Assembly: GCA_963795555.1 (NCBI GenBank)
Contig: CAWCHZ010000001.1
Coordinates: 294,423 to 358,422, forward strand
Direction: 5' to 3'
Source of the DNA: CAWCHZ01 sp963795555
GTDB lineage: Bacteria; Actinomycetota; Thermoleophilia; Solirubrobacterales; Solirubrobacteraceae
DNA: 64,000 nucleotides
Shown: positions 26,252 through 33,954 of the stretch, piece after piece
How positions within the stretch are numbered: the stretch's first letter is position 1
Layout of the letters: each line of letters starts with the position of its first letter
Notes under the pieces: generated by a model
What the model saw: the letters and a program-made list of their open reading frames with translations, nothing else
Databases searched by the model: none
Told to the model about the DNA's origin: nothing
Position numbers and translations under genes: made by a program

Positions 26252-26350
26252 GACGGCGCCAGCCGGCCGGTGGCAGATCGGTCAGCCGGAGGTGGCGACG
26301 ACGCCAGCCGGCCGCTGGCAGATCGGCCAGCCGGGGGTGCCAGACGGCGT
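26252..26350. repeat. 45-bp tandem repeat between htpX and lgt
   Basis: Two near-identical copies (starting at 26252 and 26297) and the first bases of a third (26343) share GACGRCGCCAGCCGGCC and GGCAGATCGG blocks. They fill the divergent intergenic region, so any promoter of htpX must lie in or before them. Confidence 0.7.
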
Positions 26351-26383
26351 CGCTCGGCTCAGGGACGCTCGGGCGCGGCGCAG

Positions 26384-26389
26384 TAGGCT
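26384..26389 (+). promoter_or_regulatory. -10 box of a likely leaderless lgt promoter
   Basis: TAGGCT ends 6 nt before the GTG of lgt. Confidence 0.45.
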
Positions 26390-26395
26390 GATCCC

Positions 26396-27184
26396 GTGCA
26401 GCCGACGATCCATCTCCTGGGCATCTCGATCAAGACCTTCGGCGTGGTCTTCGCGCTGGCGTTCGTCGGCGCGGGAGGGATCGTCTGGCGGCGCCTGCGC
26501 GAGCTCGGGCGGCCGGTCGACTGGGCCTACGAGATGGTCTTTGCCGCACTCATCGGCGGCCTGGTCGGCGCGCGCGTCTACTTCGTGATCGAGAACTACG
26601 ACGCGGTCCGTCATGACCTGCTCGGCAACCTCTTCTCCGGCTCCGGGCTCGTCTGGTACGGCGGGGCGCTTGGCGGGGCGATCGCGATCCTCGCGTGGGC
26701 CGCGTGGCGCGGGATGCTCAACCTCGCGCTGACCGACCTCTGCGCGCCGGCGCTGGCGTTCGGCTATGCCGCCGGGCGTGTCGGTTGCCAGATCTCCGGC
26801 GACGGCGATTACGGCAAGCCGGCGCCGGCCCACTTCCCGACCGCGATGTCCTATCCGCACGGCACCGTGCCGACGCAGGTGGCCGTCTATCCGACGCCGA
26901 TCTACGAGACGCTCGCGATGGGCCTCGTCGCGCTGGCGCTGTGGCACCTGCGCGACCGCTTCCGCCCCGGCGTGCTGTTCGCGCTCTACTTGATCCTGTC
27001 TGGCGCCGAGCGGCTGCTGGTCGAGTTCATCCGCCGCAACCACCGTGTGCTCGCCGGGCTGACGCCGCCCCAGCTCGAGAGCATCGCGGCGATCGTGATC
27101 GGCGCCATCTGGGTGGCGCTGGTCGTGCGCCGTCGCGGCAGCCTGCGGGTCAGGGGCGCGGTTGCCGGCTCGGTGGCGGCCTGA
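26396..27184 (+). CDS. lgt: Prolipoprotein diacylglyceryl transferase
   Basis: Lgt is a membrane enzyme that moves diacylglycerol from phosphatidylglycerol to the lipobox Cys of prolipoproteins. This is the first step of lipoprotein maturation, needed for example by the two lipoproteins in this window. It has 262 residues and seven predicted membrane segments. The conserved GARVYFVIENYD, SGLVWYGGALGGA and signature FGYAAGRVGCQISGDGDYG are intact, as is YPTPIYETLAMG near the end. The start GTG is 6 nt after a TAGGCT box. No lspA is in the window. Confidence 0.95.
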   Translation: MQPTIHLLGISIKTFGVVFALAFVGAGGIVWRRLRELGRPVDWAYEMVFAALIGGLVGARVYFVIENYDAVRHDLLGNLFSGSGLVWYGGALGGAIAILAWAAWRGMLNLALTDLCAPALAFGYAAGRVGCQISGDGDYGKPAPAHFPTAMSYPHGTVPTQVAVYPTPIYETLAMGLVALALWHLRDRFRPGVLFALYLILSGAERLLVEFIRRNHRVLAGLTPPQLESIAAIVIGAIWVALVVRRRGSLRVRGAVAGSVAA

Positions 27185-27251
27185 GCGGGGTTGCCTGCCC
27201 TCGTCAGCTCGCCTGCCCGTCCTCAGCCGCGACTCCGGGCACGCGATACCG

Positions 27252-27257
27252 CATAAT
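27252..27257 (+). promoter_or_regulatory. -10 box of lysA
   Basis: CATAAT ends 9 nt before the lysA ATG; it is one of the best -10 matches in the window. The -35 region is poor. Confidence 0.5.
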
Positions 27258-27266
27258 CGGCGCGCA

Positions 27267-28547
27267 ATGGCCGCGACGCAGGTGCTCTCCCATGTCTATC
27301 CGCTCGGCAGCCGGATCAACGAGGCCGGCCACCTCGAGCTGGGCGGCTGCGATCTGATCGAGCTCGCGCGCGCGCACGGCACCCCCGCCTACGTGGTCTC
27401 CGAGGAGGACCTGCGCGCCCGCGCGCGCGCCTTCCGCACGGCGCTGGCCGCGCGCCACGAGGACTTCGACGTCCTCTTCGCCTCCAAGGCATTTCCCTGC
27501 ACGGCCGCCTATCGCCTGATGGCCGCCGAGGGCCTGGCCTGCGACGTCGCCGCGGGCGGTGAGCTGTTCCTGGCGTTGCGCGGCGGCTTCGACGCGGCGC
27601 GGATCTACCTCCACGGCAACGCCAAGAGCGAGCATGAGCTGCGCTATGCGCTCGCGGCCGGCGTCGGCCACATCGTCGTCGACAGCTTGGACGACATCGA
27701 GCGGCTGGAGCGACTGGCGGCCGACCGGATCGCCACCGGCGCGGACCGCCAGGCGGTGCTGATCCGCGTGCGGCCGGGGGTGCGTCCCAGCACCCACGCC
27801 CACATCGTGACCGGGCACGACAGCTCCAAGTTCGGCCTCGGGCTCGATCAGGCGCGCGCGGCGATCGAGCGTCTGCGCGCCTCCAGCAGCCTGGCGCTGG
27901 TTGGGCTGCACATGCACATCGGCTCACAGATCTTCGAGCTCGAGCCGCTGCGGCGCGCCGTCGCGGCGATCGCGCCGCTCGGCGACTTCCCGGTCTACAA
28001 CATCGGCGGCGGCCTCGGCGTCGCCTACACCAGCGCCGAGCGCCCGCCCTCGATCGACGAGTACGTGGAGGCCTGCGTGAGCGCGGTGCACGAGATCCTC
28101 GGCGCCGACAAGCAGCTGCTGCTGGAGCCTGGCCGCTCGCTCGTCGCCAACGCGGGCGTGACTTTGTATGAGGTCCAGACCGTCAAGCGCGACGTGATCA
28201 CCCATGTTGCGGTCGACGGCGGCATGTCCGACAACCTGCGCCCGATGCTCTATGGCGCTCGTTATGAGGCGCTGATCGCCGATCGGCCAGGCGTCGAGGG
28301 GGAAGCCTGCCAGCTCGTCGGCAAGCATTGCGAGACCGGCGACGTGGTGATCGCCGACGTCGCGCTGCCCGACCCGCGTCCAGGCGACATCGTCGTGACC
28401 CCCGCGACCGGCGCCTACGGGCACGCGATGGCGAGCAACTACAACGGATCTCTTCGCCCGCCGGTGATCTTCTGCGCCGAGGGACGCGCGCGCGTGGTGG
28501 TGCGGCGGGAGACCTTCGAGGACCTGGCGGCGCGTGACGTCCTCTAG
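27267..28547 (+). CDS. lysA: Diaminopimelate decarboxylase
   Basis: LysA is the PLP enzyme converting meso-diaminopimelate to L-lysine. It has 426 residues. PLP lysine K74 lies in FASKAF. GHDSSKFGLG, the HMHIGSQI motif, the phosphate-binding GGGLGVAY and the catalytic Cys355 in HCETGD are all present. ATG 27267 follows a CATAAT box by 9 nt, so the mRNA probably has a very short leader. The gene heads the run lysA-hom-thrC-thrB, where aspartate-family biosynthesis is clustered. The end of the gene contains the first of three copies of the hom start region. Confidence 0.96.
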   Translation: MAATQVLSHVYPLGSRINEAGHLELGGCDLIELARAHGTPAYVVSEEDLRARARAFRTALAARHEDFDVLFASKAFPCTAAYRLMAAEGLACDVAAGGELFLALRGGFDAARIYLHGNAKSEHELRYALAAGVGHIVVDSLDDIERLERLAADRIATGADRQAVLIRVRPGVRPSTHAHIVTGHDSSKFGLGLDQARAAIERLRASSSLALVGLHMHIGSQIFELEPLRRAVAAIAPLGDFPVYNIGGGLGVAYTSAERPPSIDEYVEACVSAVHEILGADKQLLLEPGRSLVANAGVTLYEVQTVKRDVITHVAVDGGMSDNLRPMLYGARYEALIADRPGVEGEACQLVGKHCETGDVVIADVALPDPRPGDIVVTPATGAYGHAMASNYNGSLRPPVIFCAEGRARVVVRRETFEDLAARDVL

Positions 28548-28636
28548 GGTCGGGCTGCTCGGGGAACGTGCGATGTCCGCTCGGGTCGGGCTGCTCGGGG
28601 AACGCCCGTGACGTCCTTTCGGGTCGGGCTGCTCGG
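28534..28636 (+). repeat. Three tandem copies of the hom translation-start region
   Basis: The core GGGTCGGGCTGCTCGG recurs at 28547, 28583 and 28621 (units of 36 and 38 bp). The third copy encodes the first residues of Hom (MTSFRVGLLG). Copies one and two carry their own GTG (28534) and ATG (28573) and, in a single 25-codon frame (28534-28611), encode MTSSRVGLLGERA and MSARVGLLGERP. That frame ends in TGA overlapping the real GTG of hom at 28608. Copy one overlaps the lysA stop. The ancestral hom start was thus probably inside the lysA end. Confidence 0.85.
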
Positions 28637-29828
28637 TCACGGCACGGTCGGCAGCGCGTTCGCGCGGCTGCTGCCCGAGCGCGCCGATCGCATCGAGGTG
28701 ATCACCGGCCGCCGCCCGGTGCTGTCCGGTGTGCTCACGCGCAGCGAGGGCAGCTTCGAGGAGATTCTCGGGCGCTCCGAGCTGATCGTCGAGCTGATCG
28801 GCGGCCTGGAGCCGGCGCGCGACTACGTGCTGCGCGCGCTGCGCGCCGGGCGACACGTCGTGACCGCCAACAAGCAGCTGCTCTCCCAGCACGGCGAGGA
28901 GCTGTGGGCGCAGGCGCGTGCGGCGGGCGCGCAGCTGCGCTTCGAGGCGGCGGTCGCCGGGGTGGTGCCGATCATCCGCGTGCTGCAGGAGTCGCTCGCC
29001 GGCGCCGACGTCGATCGCGTGCTGGGGATCGTCAACGGCACGACCAACTACGTCCTCAGCGAGATGGCCCGAACCGGCGCGACCTTCGAGCAGGCGCTCG
29101 CGGAGGCCCGGCGGCTGGGCTACGCCGAGGCCGATCCGAGCGACGACGTCAGCGGCCGCGACGCGGCGGCGAAGATGGCGATCCTCGCGCGCCTGGCCTT
29201 CGACACGCCCGTGCACCTCGACCAGGTCCAGTACGAGGGCATCGAGCAGATCACTCCCGACGAGCTGGAGTACGCCCGCGAGCTGGGGCTCGGGCTGAAG
29301 CTGATCGGCAGGGCCGAGCGAATCGATGGCGGCCTGTCGGTGCGCGTCCACCCCGCCTTCCTCTACGGCGGGCATCCGCTCGCCTCGGTTGCCGGGCCGT
29401 TCAACGCCGTCACCGTCGAGTCCGCGGCGATCACCGAGATCACGATGTCGGGCCCCGGCGCCGGTGGGCCACAGACCGCCTCGGCGGTGCTCGGCGACGT
29501 GATCAGCGCGATGATCCCGCCCGCCAGCACACCCGCGACGACCCAGCATCTGGAGATCGTGCGCGACGTCGAGTCGGCCTTCTATCTGCACCTGGAGGTC
29601 GCCGATCGACCGGGCGTGCTCGCGCGGATCGCGCAGATCCTCGGTGAGCACGGGATCTCGGTGAAGTCGGTGTCGCAGAAGGGGCTTGGCGGCGAGGCCC
29701 GGCTGGTGATGGTGCTGCATCCGGTGCTCGAGTCGCGCTTCGCCGCGGCAACCGCGCAGATCGCCGAGCTCGACTTTGTGCGCTCGGCGCCGCGCGGGAT
29801 CCGCGTGATCGAGGAGGAGTTCGTTTGA
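28608..29828 (+). CDS. hom: Homoserine dehydrogenase
   Basis: Hom reduces aspartate semialdehyde to homoserine, the branch point to threonine and methionine. It has 406 residues. The Rossmann motif GLLGHGTVGSAF lies at residues 7-18, TANKQLLS and EAAVAGVVPIIR follow, then the catalytic region VNGTTNYVLSEM and EADPSDDVSGRDAAAKMAIL. A C-terminal ACT domain (about 325-400, LHLEVADRPGVLARIAQIL) implies threonine feedback control. It is preceded by two extra copies of its own start region. Its TGA overlaps the TTG of a repeat ORF (TTGA). Confidence 0.96.
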   Translation: MTSFRVGLLGHGTVGSAFARLLPERADRIEVITGRRPVLSGVLTRSEGSFEEILGRSELIVELIGGLEPARDYVLRALRAGRHVVTANKQLLSQHGEELWAQARAAGAQLRFEAAVAGVVPIIRVLQESLAGADVDRVLGIVNGTTNYVLSEMARTGATFEQALAEARRLGYAEADPSDDVSGRDAAAKMAILARLAFDTPVHLDQVQYEGIEQITPDELEYARELGLGLKLIGRAERIDGGLSVRVHPAFLYGGHPLASVAGPFNAVTVESAAITEITMSGPGAGGPQTASAVLGDVISAMIPPASTPATTQHLEIVRDVESAFYLHLEVADRPGVLARIAQILGEHGISVKSVSQKGLGGEARLVMVLHPVLESRFAAATAQIAELDFVRSAPRGIRVIEEEFV

Positions 29829-30091
29829 GAGCGCCTGATCGACGGTCGTTCCCCGTGCTCCCGGAGTCGTCGCCCGTCACGGCGCTGGAGGCGCCGTCCG
29901 TCACGGCGCTGGAGGCGCCGTCCGTCACGGCGCTGGAGGCGCCGTCCGTCACGGCGCTGGAGGCGCCGTCCGTCACGGCGCTGGAGGCGCCGTCCGTCAC
30001 GGCGCTGGAGGCGCCGTCCGTCACGGCGCTGGAGGCGCCGTCCGTCACGGCGCTGGAGGCGCCGTCCGTCACGGCGCTGGAGGCGCCGTGA
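29825..30091 (+). CDS. Octapeptide-repeat mini-ORF bridging hom and thrC
   Basis: An 88-residue frame exactly fills the hom-thrC gap. It starts at TTG overlapping the hom stop (TTGA) and ends at TGA overlapping the thrC start (GTGA). After 17 unique residues it consists of nine octapeptides VTALEAPS. All codons in the unit end in G or C, as in real genes here. However the 24-bp copies are identical apart from the last two bases of the ninth, so there is no record of protein-level selection, and other frames are also open. It may be a translated coupling linker rather than a functional protein. No family recognised. Confidence 0.3.
   Translation: MRAPDRRSFPVLPESSPVTALEAPSVTALEAPSVTALEAPSVTALEAPSVTALEAPSVTALEAPSVTALEAPSVTALEAPSVTALEAP
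29876..30091 (+). repeat. Nine perfect 24-bp tandem repeats before thrC
   Basis: Each unit begins GTCACGGCGCTGGAGG and ends CGCCGTCC, so it contains a Shine-Dalgarno-like GGAGG followed by CGCC and GTC. In the ninth copy the final GTCC is GTGA, which provides the thrC GTG and the upstream stop. The array is therefore a chain of nine ribosome-site look-alikes with only the last leading to a start codon. Exact identity implies recent expansion or active homogenisation. Confidence 0.95.
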
Positions 30092-31098
30092 CGGGCGTCA
30101 TCGAGCGCTTCCGCGACCGCCTGCCGTTCGCGCCGGAGGACCCGGTCGTCTCGCTGCAGGAGGGCTCGACGCCGCTGGTGCGGGCGGACGTGCTCTCGGA
30201 GCGCGTCGGCGCCGACGTCTGGCTCAAGCTCGAGGGCTCAAACCCGACGGGCTCGTTCAAGGACCGCGGCATGACCTGCGCCGTGTCGGCGGCGCTGCGC
30301 GAGGGTGCCGAGGCGGTCGTCTGCGCGTCCACCGGCAACACCGCTGCCAGCGCGGCTGCCTATGCGGCCCGCGCGGGCCTGCGCGGGGCGGTGATCGTGC
30401 CGGCCGGCAAGATCGCGCTCGGCAAGCTCGCCCAGGCGCTCGTGCACGGCGCGCGCGTGGTCGCGATCGATGGCAACTTCGACCAGGCGCTGCAGCTCGT
30501 GCGCGAGCTGACCGATCGCCATCCGATCGCGTTGGTGAACTCGGTCAACGAGTTTCGCCTCGAGGGCCAGAAGACCGCTGCCTTCGAGCTGATCGAGGAG
30601 CTGGGCGCGATCGACGCTCTCTGCATCCCGGTCGGCAATGCCGGCAACATCACCGCCTACTGGCGCGGCTTCACGGAGCTGGGCAGCGCGCCGCGCCTGC
30701 TCGGCTTCCAGGCCGCTGGCGCCGCGCCGCTGGTGCTGGGGCATCCCGTCGCGCAGCCCGAGACGGTCGCCAGCGCTATCCGCATCGGCAATCCGGCACG
30801 CTGGCGGGAGGCGGAGGGTGCGCTGAGCGAGTCCGCCGGGGCGATCGCCCCGGTCTCCGACGAGGAGATCCTCGCGGCCTGGCGGCTGCTGGCCCAGCGC
30901 GAGGGGGTCTTCTGCGAGCCCGCCTCGGCGGCATCGGTCGCCGGGCTGCTGCGCCACGGCTGCGGCGACGCGCAACGGGTTGTCTGCGTGCTCACCGGGC
31001 ACGGCCTCAAGGACGCCCAGACGGCGCTCGACCAGGCGGCGCCGGTGCAGTCCTGCCCGCCCGAGCTCGCCGCGCTCGAGCGGGCGGTGCTGAACTAG
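30088..31098 (+). CDS. thrC: Threonine synthase
   Basis: A PLP-dependent enzyme that converts O-phosphohomoserine to threonine. It has 336 residues. EGSTPLVRADVLSER, the PLP lysine K58 in GSNPTGSFKDRGM, VCASTGNTAASAAAYAARAG, PVGNAGNITAYWRG and FCEPASAASVAGL are typical of actinobacterial ThrC. The GTG start is formed by the last repeat unit of the upstream array, with GGAGG 4 nt before it. A second 24-bp repeat array separates it from thrB. Confidence 0.95.
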   Translation: MTGVIERFRDRLPFAPEDPVVSLQEGSTPLVRADVLSERVGADVWLKLEGSNPTGSFKDRGMTCAVSAALREGAEAVVCASTGNTAASAAAYAARAGLRGAVIVPAGKIALGKLAQALVHGARVVAIDGNFDQALQLVRELTDRHPIALVNSVNEFRLEGQKTAAFELIEELGAIDALCIPVGNAGNITAYWRGFTELGSAPRLLGFQAAGAAPLVLGHPVAQPETVASAIRIGNPARWREAEGALSESAGAIAPVSDEEILAAWRLLAQREGVFCEPASAASVAGLLRHGCGDAQRVVCVLTGHGLKDAQTALDQAAPVQSCPPELAALERAVLN

Positions 31099-31099
31099 C

Positions 31100-31191
31100 G
31101 ATGAGCTGCGCGCGGCGTTCCACGACGAGCTGCGCGCGGCGTTCCACGACGAGCTGCGCGCGGCGTTCCACGACGAGCTGCGCGCTGCCCC
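31100..31191 (+). repeat. Four 24-bp tandem repeats between thrC and thrB
   Basis: The unit starts GACGAGCTGCGCGCGG and ends CGTTCCAC. Copies start at 31100 (one mismatch), 31124, 31148 and 31172 (partial). Two frames matter. A 32-residue ATG frame (31101-31199, SCARRSTT repeats) ends in TGA overlapping the thrB ATG. Another frame (DELRAAFH repeats, all G/C-ending codons) is in phase with thrB but has no standard start codon, only CTGs. Confidence 0.92.
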
Positions 31192-31195
31192 GGCG

Positions 31196-32149
31196 ATGAC
31201 CGGCGCGCTGATCGTGCGCGTGCCGGCGACGTCCGCGAACCTGGGGCCGGGCTTCGACATCCTCGGCGCCGCGCTGGGGCTGCGGCTGGAGCTGGAGGTG
31301 CGCGCGGCGGACGCCTTCGCCGTCGAGACCGACCTGCCGGTGCCGCGCGATCGCGACAACCTGCTGGTGCGCGCGTTCGAGCAACTGGCGCCGGCGGATG
31401 GGTTGTCGTTCCGGCTCTCCTCGCAGATCCCACTTGCCGCCGGGCTTGGCTCCAGTGCCGCCGCGATCGTGGCCGGGCTGGTGGCGGGCGCGGCGGTCCG
31501 GGATGGCGGGCTGGAGGCGGCAGGCGCCGCGGGCCGCGACAACGCTCTCGAGTTGGCGCGCCCGGCGGCTGGTGCCGGGTCGGAGTCAGCCGCGCGCGAC
31601 GTCGTCGCGCCGGAGCAGCTGCTCGGGCTGGCCACCGAGCTCGAGGGCCACCCCGACAACGTCGCCGCCGCGCTGTACGGCGGCTTCGTGCTGTGCGCGG
31701 ACGGCGCGGCAACGCGAATCGAGCCCCCGGCGGAGTTGGCGGGCATCCTGGTCGTGCCTCAGGAGACGGTGAGCACCAGGGCGGCACGCGACGCGCTGTC
31801 CGTCGAGGTGCCACTCGCCGACGCGGTCTTCAACGCAGCGCACGTCGGGCTGCTGGTGCTGGGACTCGCGCAGGGCCGGATCGATCTGATCGGCCAAGCG
31901 CTCGCGGATCGCCTGCACCAGTCGCGCCGCAGATATTTGTATCCGCGCTCGCTGCAGCTCGTCGACCGCGCGACCGAGCTGGGCGCGCTCGGCGCCACGA
32001 TCTCCGGCGCCGGCCCGGCCGTGCTCGTATGGACGACGAGCGCGGACAGGGCTGCGGTCGCCGAGCGCCTGCGCGCCGGGATCGGTGACTGGGGCGAGGT
32101 CCTGCCCGTGCCCTTCAGCGCGCAGGGCGCGAGCGTCGAGCGGCGCTAG
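31196..32149 (+). CDS. thrB: Homoserine kinase
   Basis: ThrB phosphorylates homoserine using ATP. It is a 317-residue GHMP-superfamily kinase. The N-terminal VPATSANLGPGFDILGAALG, the ATP loop IPLAAGLGSSAAAIVAGLVAG, LEGHPDNVAAALYGGFVL and the C-terminal ISGAGPAVLVWT motif are all present. ATG 31196 fits the family start. The same frame continues upstream through three and a half DELRAAFH repeats without an ATG, GTG or TTG, so a longer form would require a CTG start. It completes the hom-thrC-thrB pathway block. Confidence 0.95.
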   Translation: MTGALIVRVPATSANLGPGFDILGAALGLRLELEVRAADAFAVETDLPVPRDRDNLLVRAFEQLAPADGLSFRLSSQIPLAAGLGSSAAAIVAGLVAGAAVRDGGLEAAGAAGRDNALELARPAAGAGSESAARDVVAPEQLLGLATELEGHPDNVAAALYGGFVLCADGAATRIEPPAELAGILVVPQETVSTRAARDALSVEVPLADAVFNAAHVGLLVLGLAQGRIDLIGQALADRLHQSRRRYLYPRSLQLVDRATELGALGATISGAGPAVLVWTTSADRAAVAERLRAGIGDWGEVLPVPFSAQGASVERR

Positions 32150-32228
32150 CCGCCGACGGAGCGAGTCGCCGCTCGCAGGGAGTCATCCCGCTCGGGCGAC
32201 GCTGCTGGCGCGGATTGGCCCGCACCCC

Positions 32229-33047
32229 CTACGCGCTGACGAACACCGGCGCGCCGAGCGGCACGAGCCGCAGCAGCCGGCGCAGGTCGGCGTCGGTGGC
32301 GCGCATGCAGCCGGCCGAGGCGGCCTGCCCGATGCTGCCCAGATCGGCGGTCGCGTGGATCGCGATGCGATCGCCGCCGCTCCAGCCTTGCGGCACGTTG
32401 GGCTGGTGGGCCGACAGCGCCAGCGCACAGCAGCCATAGGGCGAGCCGGGTGCGATCAGCAGCCGGTCGGTGACGGCAAAGCGCCCCAGCGGCGTGGTGC
32501 TGCCGGGTCGTCCCACGGCGATGCGGATGCGATCGATCACCCGCCCCTCGCGCAGCAGCTCCAGCTCCCGGGCTCCCAACAGGGCGTGCAGCGCGTAGGA
32601 GACCTCGTAGAGCCGCACGCTGTTCACGGGCAGCCAGCCGACGTGGTTGTTGGGGATCGCCGAGGTGACCACGCCCACCCACGAGCCGCGCCGGCGCACG
32701 ACCCAGACCGTCTGCGGCGAGCCGAACTGAGTGCGTCGGCCGAGCTGGGCGAGCGGCCTGCCGCCGGGACCGGCGCGCACGGCGACGCGCTCGAGCACCT
32801 GAGCGCCCAGGTAGACGCCGGTCGGCAGGGAGGAGGGGCTCAGCGCCGCCGGGCTTGCGACGCTCGCGCCGGTGCGGCCTGTCGCCGCAGCGCTCGCCGC
32901 TGGCGCCGGCTTCAGGCGCAGCGTGGCAGCCGTGCCCGCGGTCGCGCTTCCCCCGCCGGGTGCCGCGATGGTCAGCGCGACGACGGCGAAGGCGATGACC
33001 ACGACACTGGCCGCCAGCAGGGCGAGCAGGCGCGGGCGGGATCGCAT
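32229..33047 (-). CDS. Secreted or membrane-anchored L,D-transpeptidase (YkuD fold)
   Basis: A 272-residue cell-wall enzyme that forms 3-3 peptidoglycan cross-links or attaches proteins to peptidoglycan. An N-terminal hydrophobic segment (about 8-30, LLALLAASVVVIAFAVVALTI) serves as signal anchor. An Ala/Ser-rich linker, then an SH3-like region (about 80-150, VAVRAGPGGRPL and WVGVVTSAIPNNHVGWLPVN) follow. The catalytic YkuD domain ends with His231 and Cys247 in the IHATADLG and SAGCMRA motifs. It lies between thrB (convergent) and parA on the minus strand. Confidence 0.92.
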   Translation of the reverse strand: MRSRPRLLALLAASVVVIAFAVVALTIAAPGGGSATAGTAATLRLKPAPAASAAATGRTGASVASPAALSPSSLPTGVYLGAQVLERVAVRAGPGGRPLAQLGRRTQFGSPQTVWVVRRRGSWVGVVTSAIPNNHVGWLPVNSVRLYEVSYALHALLGARELELLREGRVIDRIRIAVGRPGSTTPLGRFAVTDRLLIAPGSPYGCCALALSAHQPNVPQGWSGGDRIAIHATADLGSIGQAASAGCMRATDADLRRLLRLVPLGAPVFVSA

Positions 33048-33066
33048 CGTCGACCCGGAGTCGCCC

Positions 33067-33864
33067 TCAGGCGATCGGCGTCGCGGCGCCGCGCAGCAGC
33101 GGGCGCAGTCGCTGCTGGGCCTCGGTCAAGCCGAGCCGCCCAAGCACCTCGTCGGCAAACGACAGGTAGTCGACGCCCAGATCGGGTCGGTAGTCGAGGA
33201 TCGACATCGCTCGCTCGGCCGACTCGGCATACGCGATCGACGCGCGGATCTGCGTCTCGAAGACGTGCTCGCCGAAGCGCTCGCGCAGCGAGGCCAGCGC
33301 CGCCTGCGAGTGGAGGGTCCGCATGTCCGCGATGTTCAGCAGCACCCCCAGCCAGCGCAGGTCGGGATTGAGGTTGTCGCGCGCCAGCTCGACCATCTCG
33401 AGCGCCTGCTCGACGCCCTGCAGCGCGAAGTACTGCGCTTCGGCGGAGATCAGCGCGCAGTCCGCCGCGACCAGCGCGTTGACCGTCAGCAGTCCGAGCG
33501 AGGGCGGGCAGTCGATCAGCACCATGTCGTAGGAGCGCTTGACGGCGGCGAGCGCGCGCTGCAGCGTCAGCTCGCGTCCCATCTTGCCGCTGAGCACCAG
33601 CTCGGCCTCGGCAAGCCCCAGGTTGGCCGGGATGATGTCGTCATGGACGGCCTCGGCCGGCTCGCTGCGAGCGGTCAGCACCTCGCCGATCGTCGGCCCG
33701 ATCTCCGGGTCGACGTCGAAGTAGTCCGAGAGGTTGGCCTGCGGGTCCAGGTCGACGGCCAGCACCCGCAAGCCAACCCGCCGCAGCACGTCCGTCAGCG
33801 TGCGAACCGTGGTCGTCTTGCCGGTTCCGCCCTTCTGCGAGAGGACCGCAATCGTCGTCGCCAT
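33067..33864 (-). CDS. ParA-family ATPase
   Basis: A 265-residue deviant-Walker ATPase related to ParA/Soj. Walker A KGGTGKT is at residues 11-17, Walker A' AVDLDPQANLS follows, and the switch motif VLIDCPPSLGLLTVNAL is present. No parB or parS-like repeat is next to it, so it is probably not the main chromosome-segregation ParA. In this position it resembles orphan ParA proteins that place cellular complexes. The FHA-domain gene upstream on the same strand may be functionally linked. A TATAGT box ends 6 nt before its ATG. Confidence 0.92.
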   Translation of the reverse strand: MATTIAVLSQKGGTGKTTTVRTLTDVLRRVGLRVLAVDLDPQANLSDYFDVDPEIGPTIGEVLTARSEPAEAVHDDIIPANLGLAEAELVLSGKMGRELTLQRALAAVKRSYDMVLIDCPPSLGLLTVNALVAADCALISAEAQYFALQGVEQALEMVELARDNLNPDLRWLGVLLNIADMRTLHSQAALASLRERFGEHVFETQIRASIAYAESAERAMSILDYRPDLGVDYLSFADEVLGRLGLTEAQQRLRPLLRGAATPIA

Positions 33865-33870
33865 TGCGCG

Positions 33871-33876
33871 ACTATA
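33871..33876 (-). promoter_or_regulatory. -10 box of a likely leaderless parA promoter
   Basis: On the minus strand TATAGT ends 6 nt before ATG 33864. Confidence 0.5.
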
Positions 33877-33954
33877 AACGGCCGTCGCGGCCCAGCGCCA
33901 TCGAACGGGCGTCCCTTGGGGGCGACGCCGCGCGGGCGTCCCGGCCCGCCGCGG

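Noticed and set aside
26229..26395. Riboswitch or structured RNA upstream of lgt
   Set aside because: The sequence is explained by the 45-bp repeat, and the lgt -10 box lies 6 nt before its start, leaving no leader.
29503..30072. Minus-strand frame encoding TDGASSAV repeats across the hom-thrC array
   Set aside because: It is open only because the 24-bp unit lacks stops on both strands. It runs into antisense hom sequence and has no start context.
29876..30091. CRISPR-like array
   Set aside because: The 24-bp units are directly abutting with no spacers and no cas genes are present. It is a tandem repeat.
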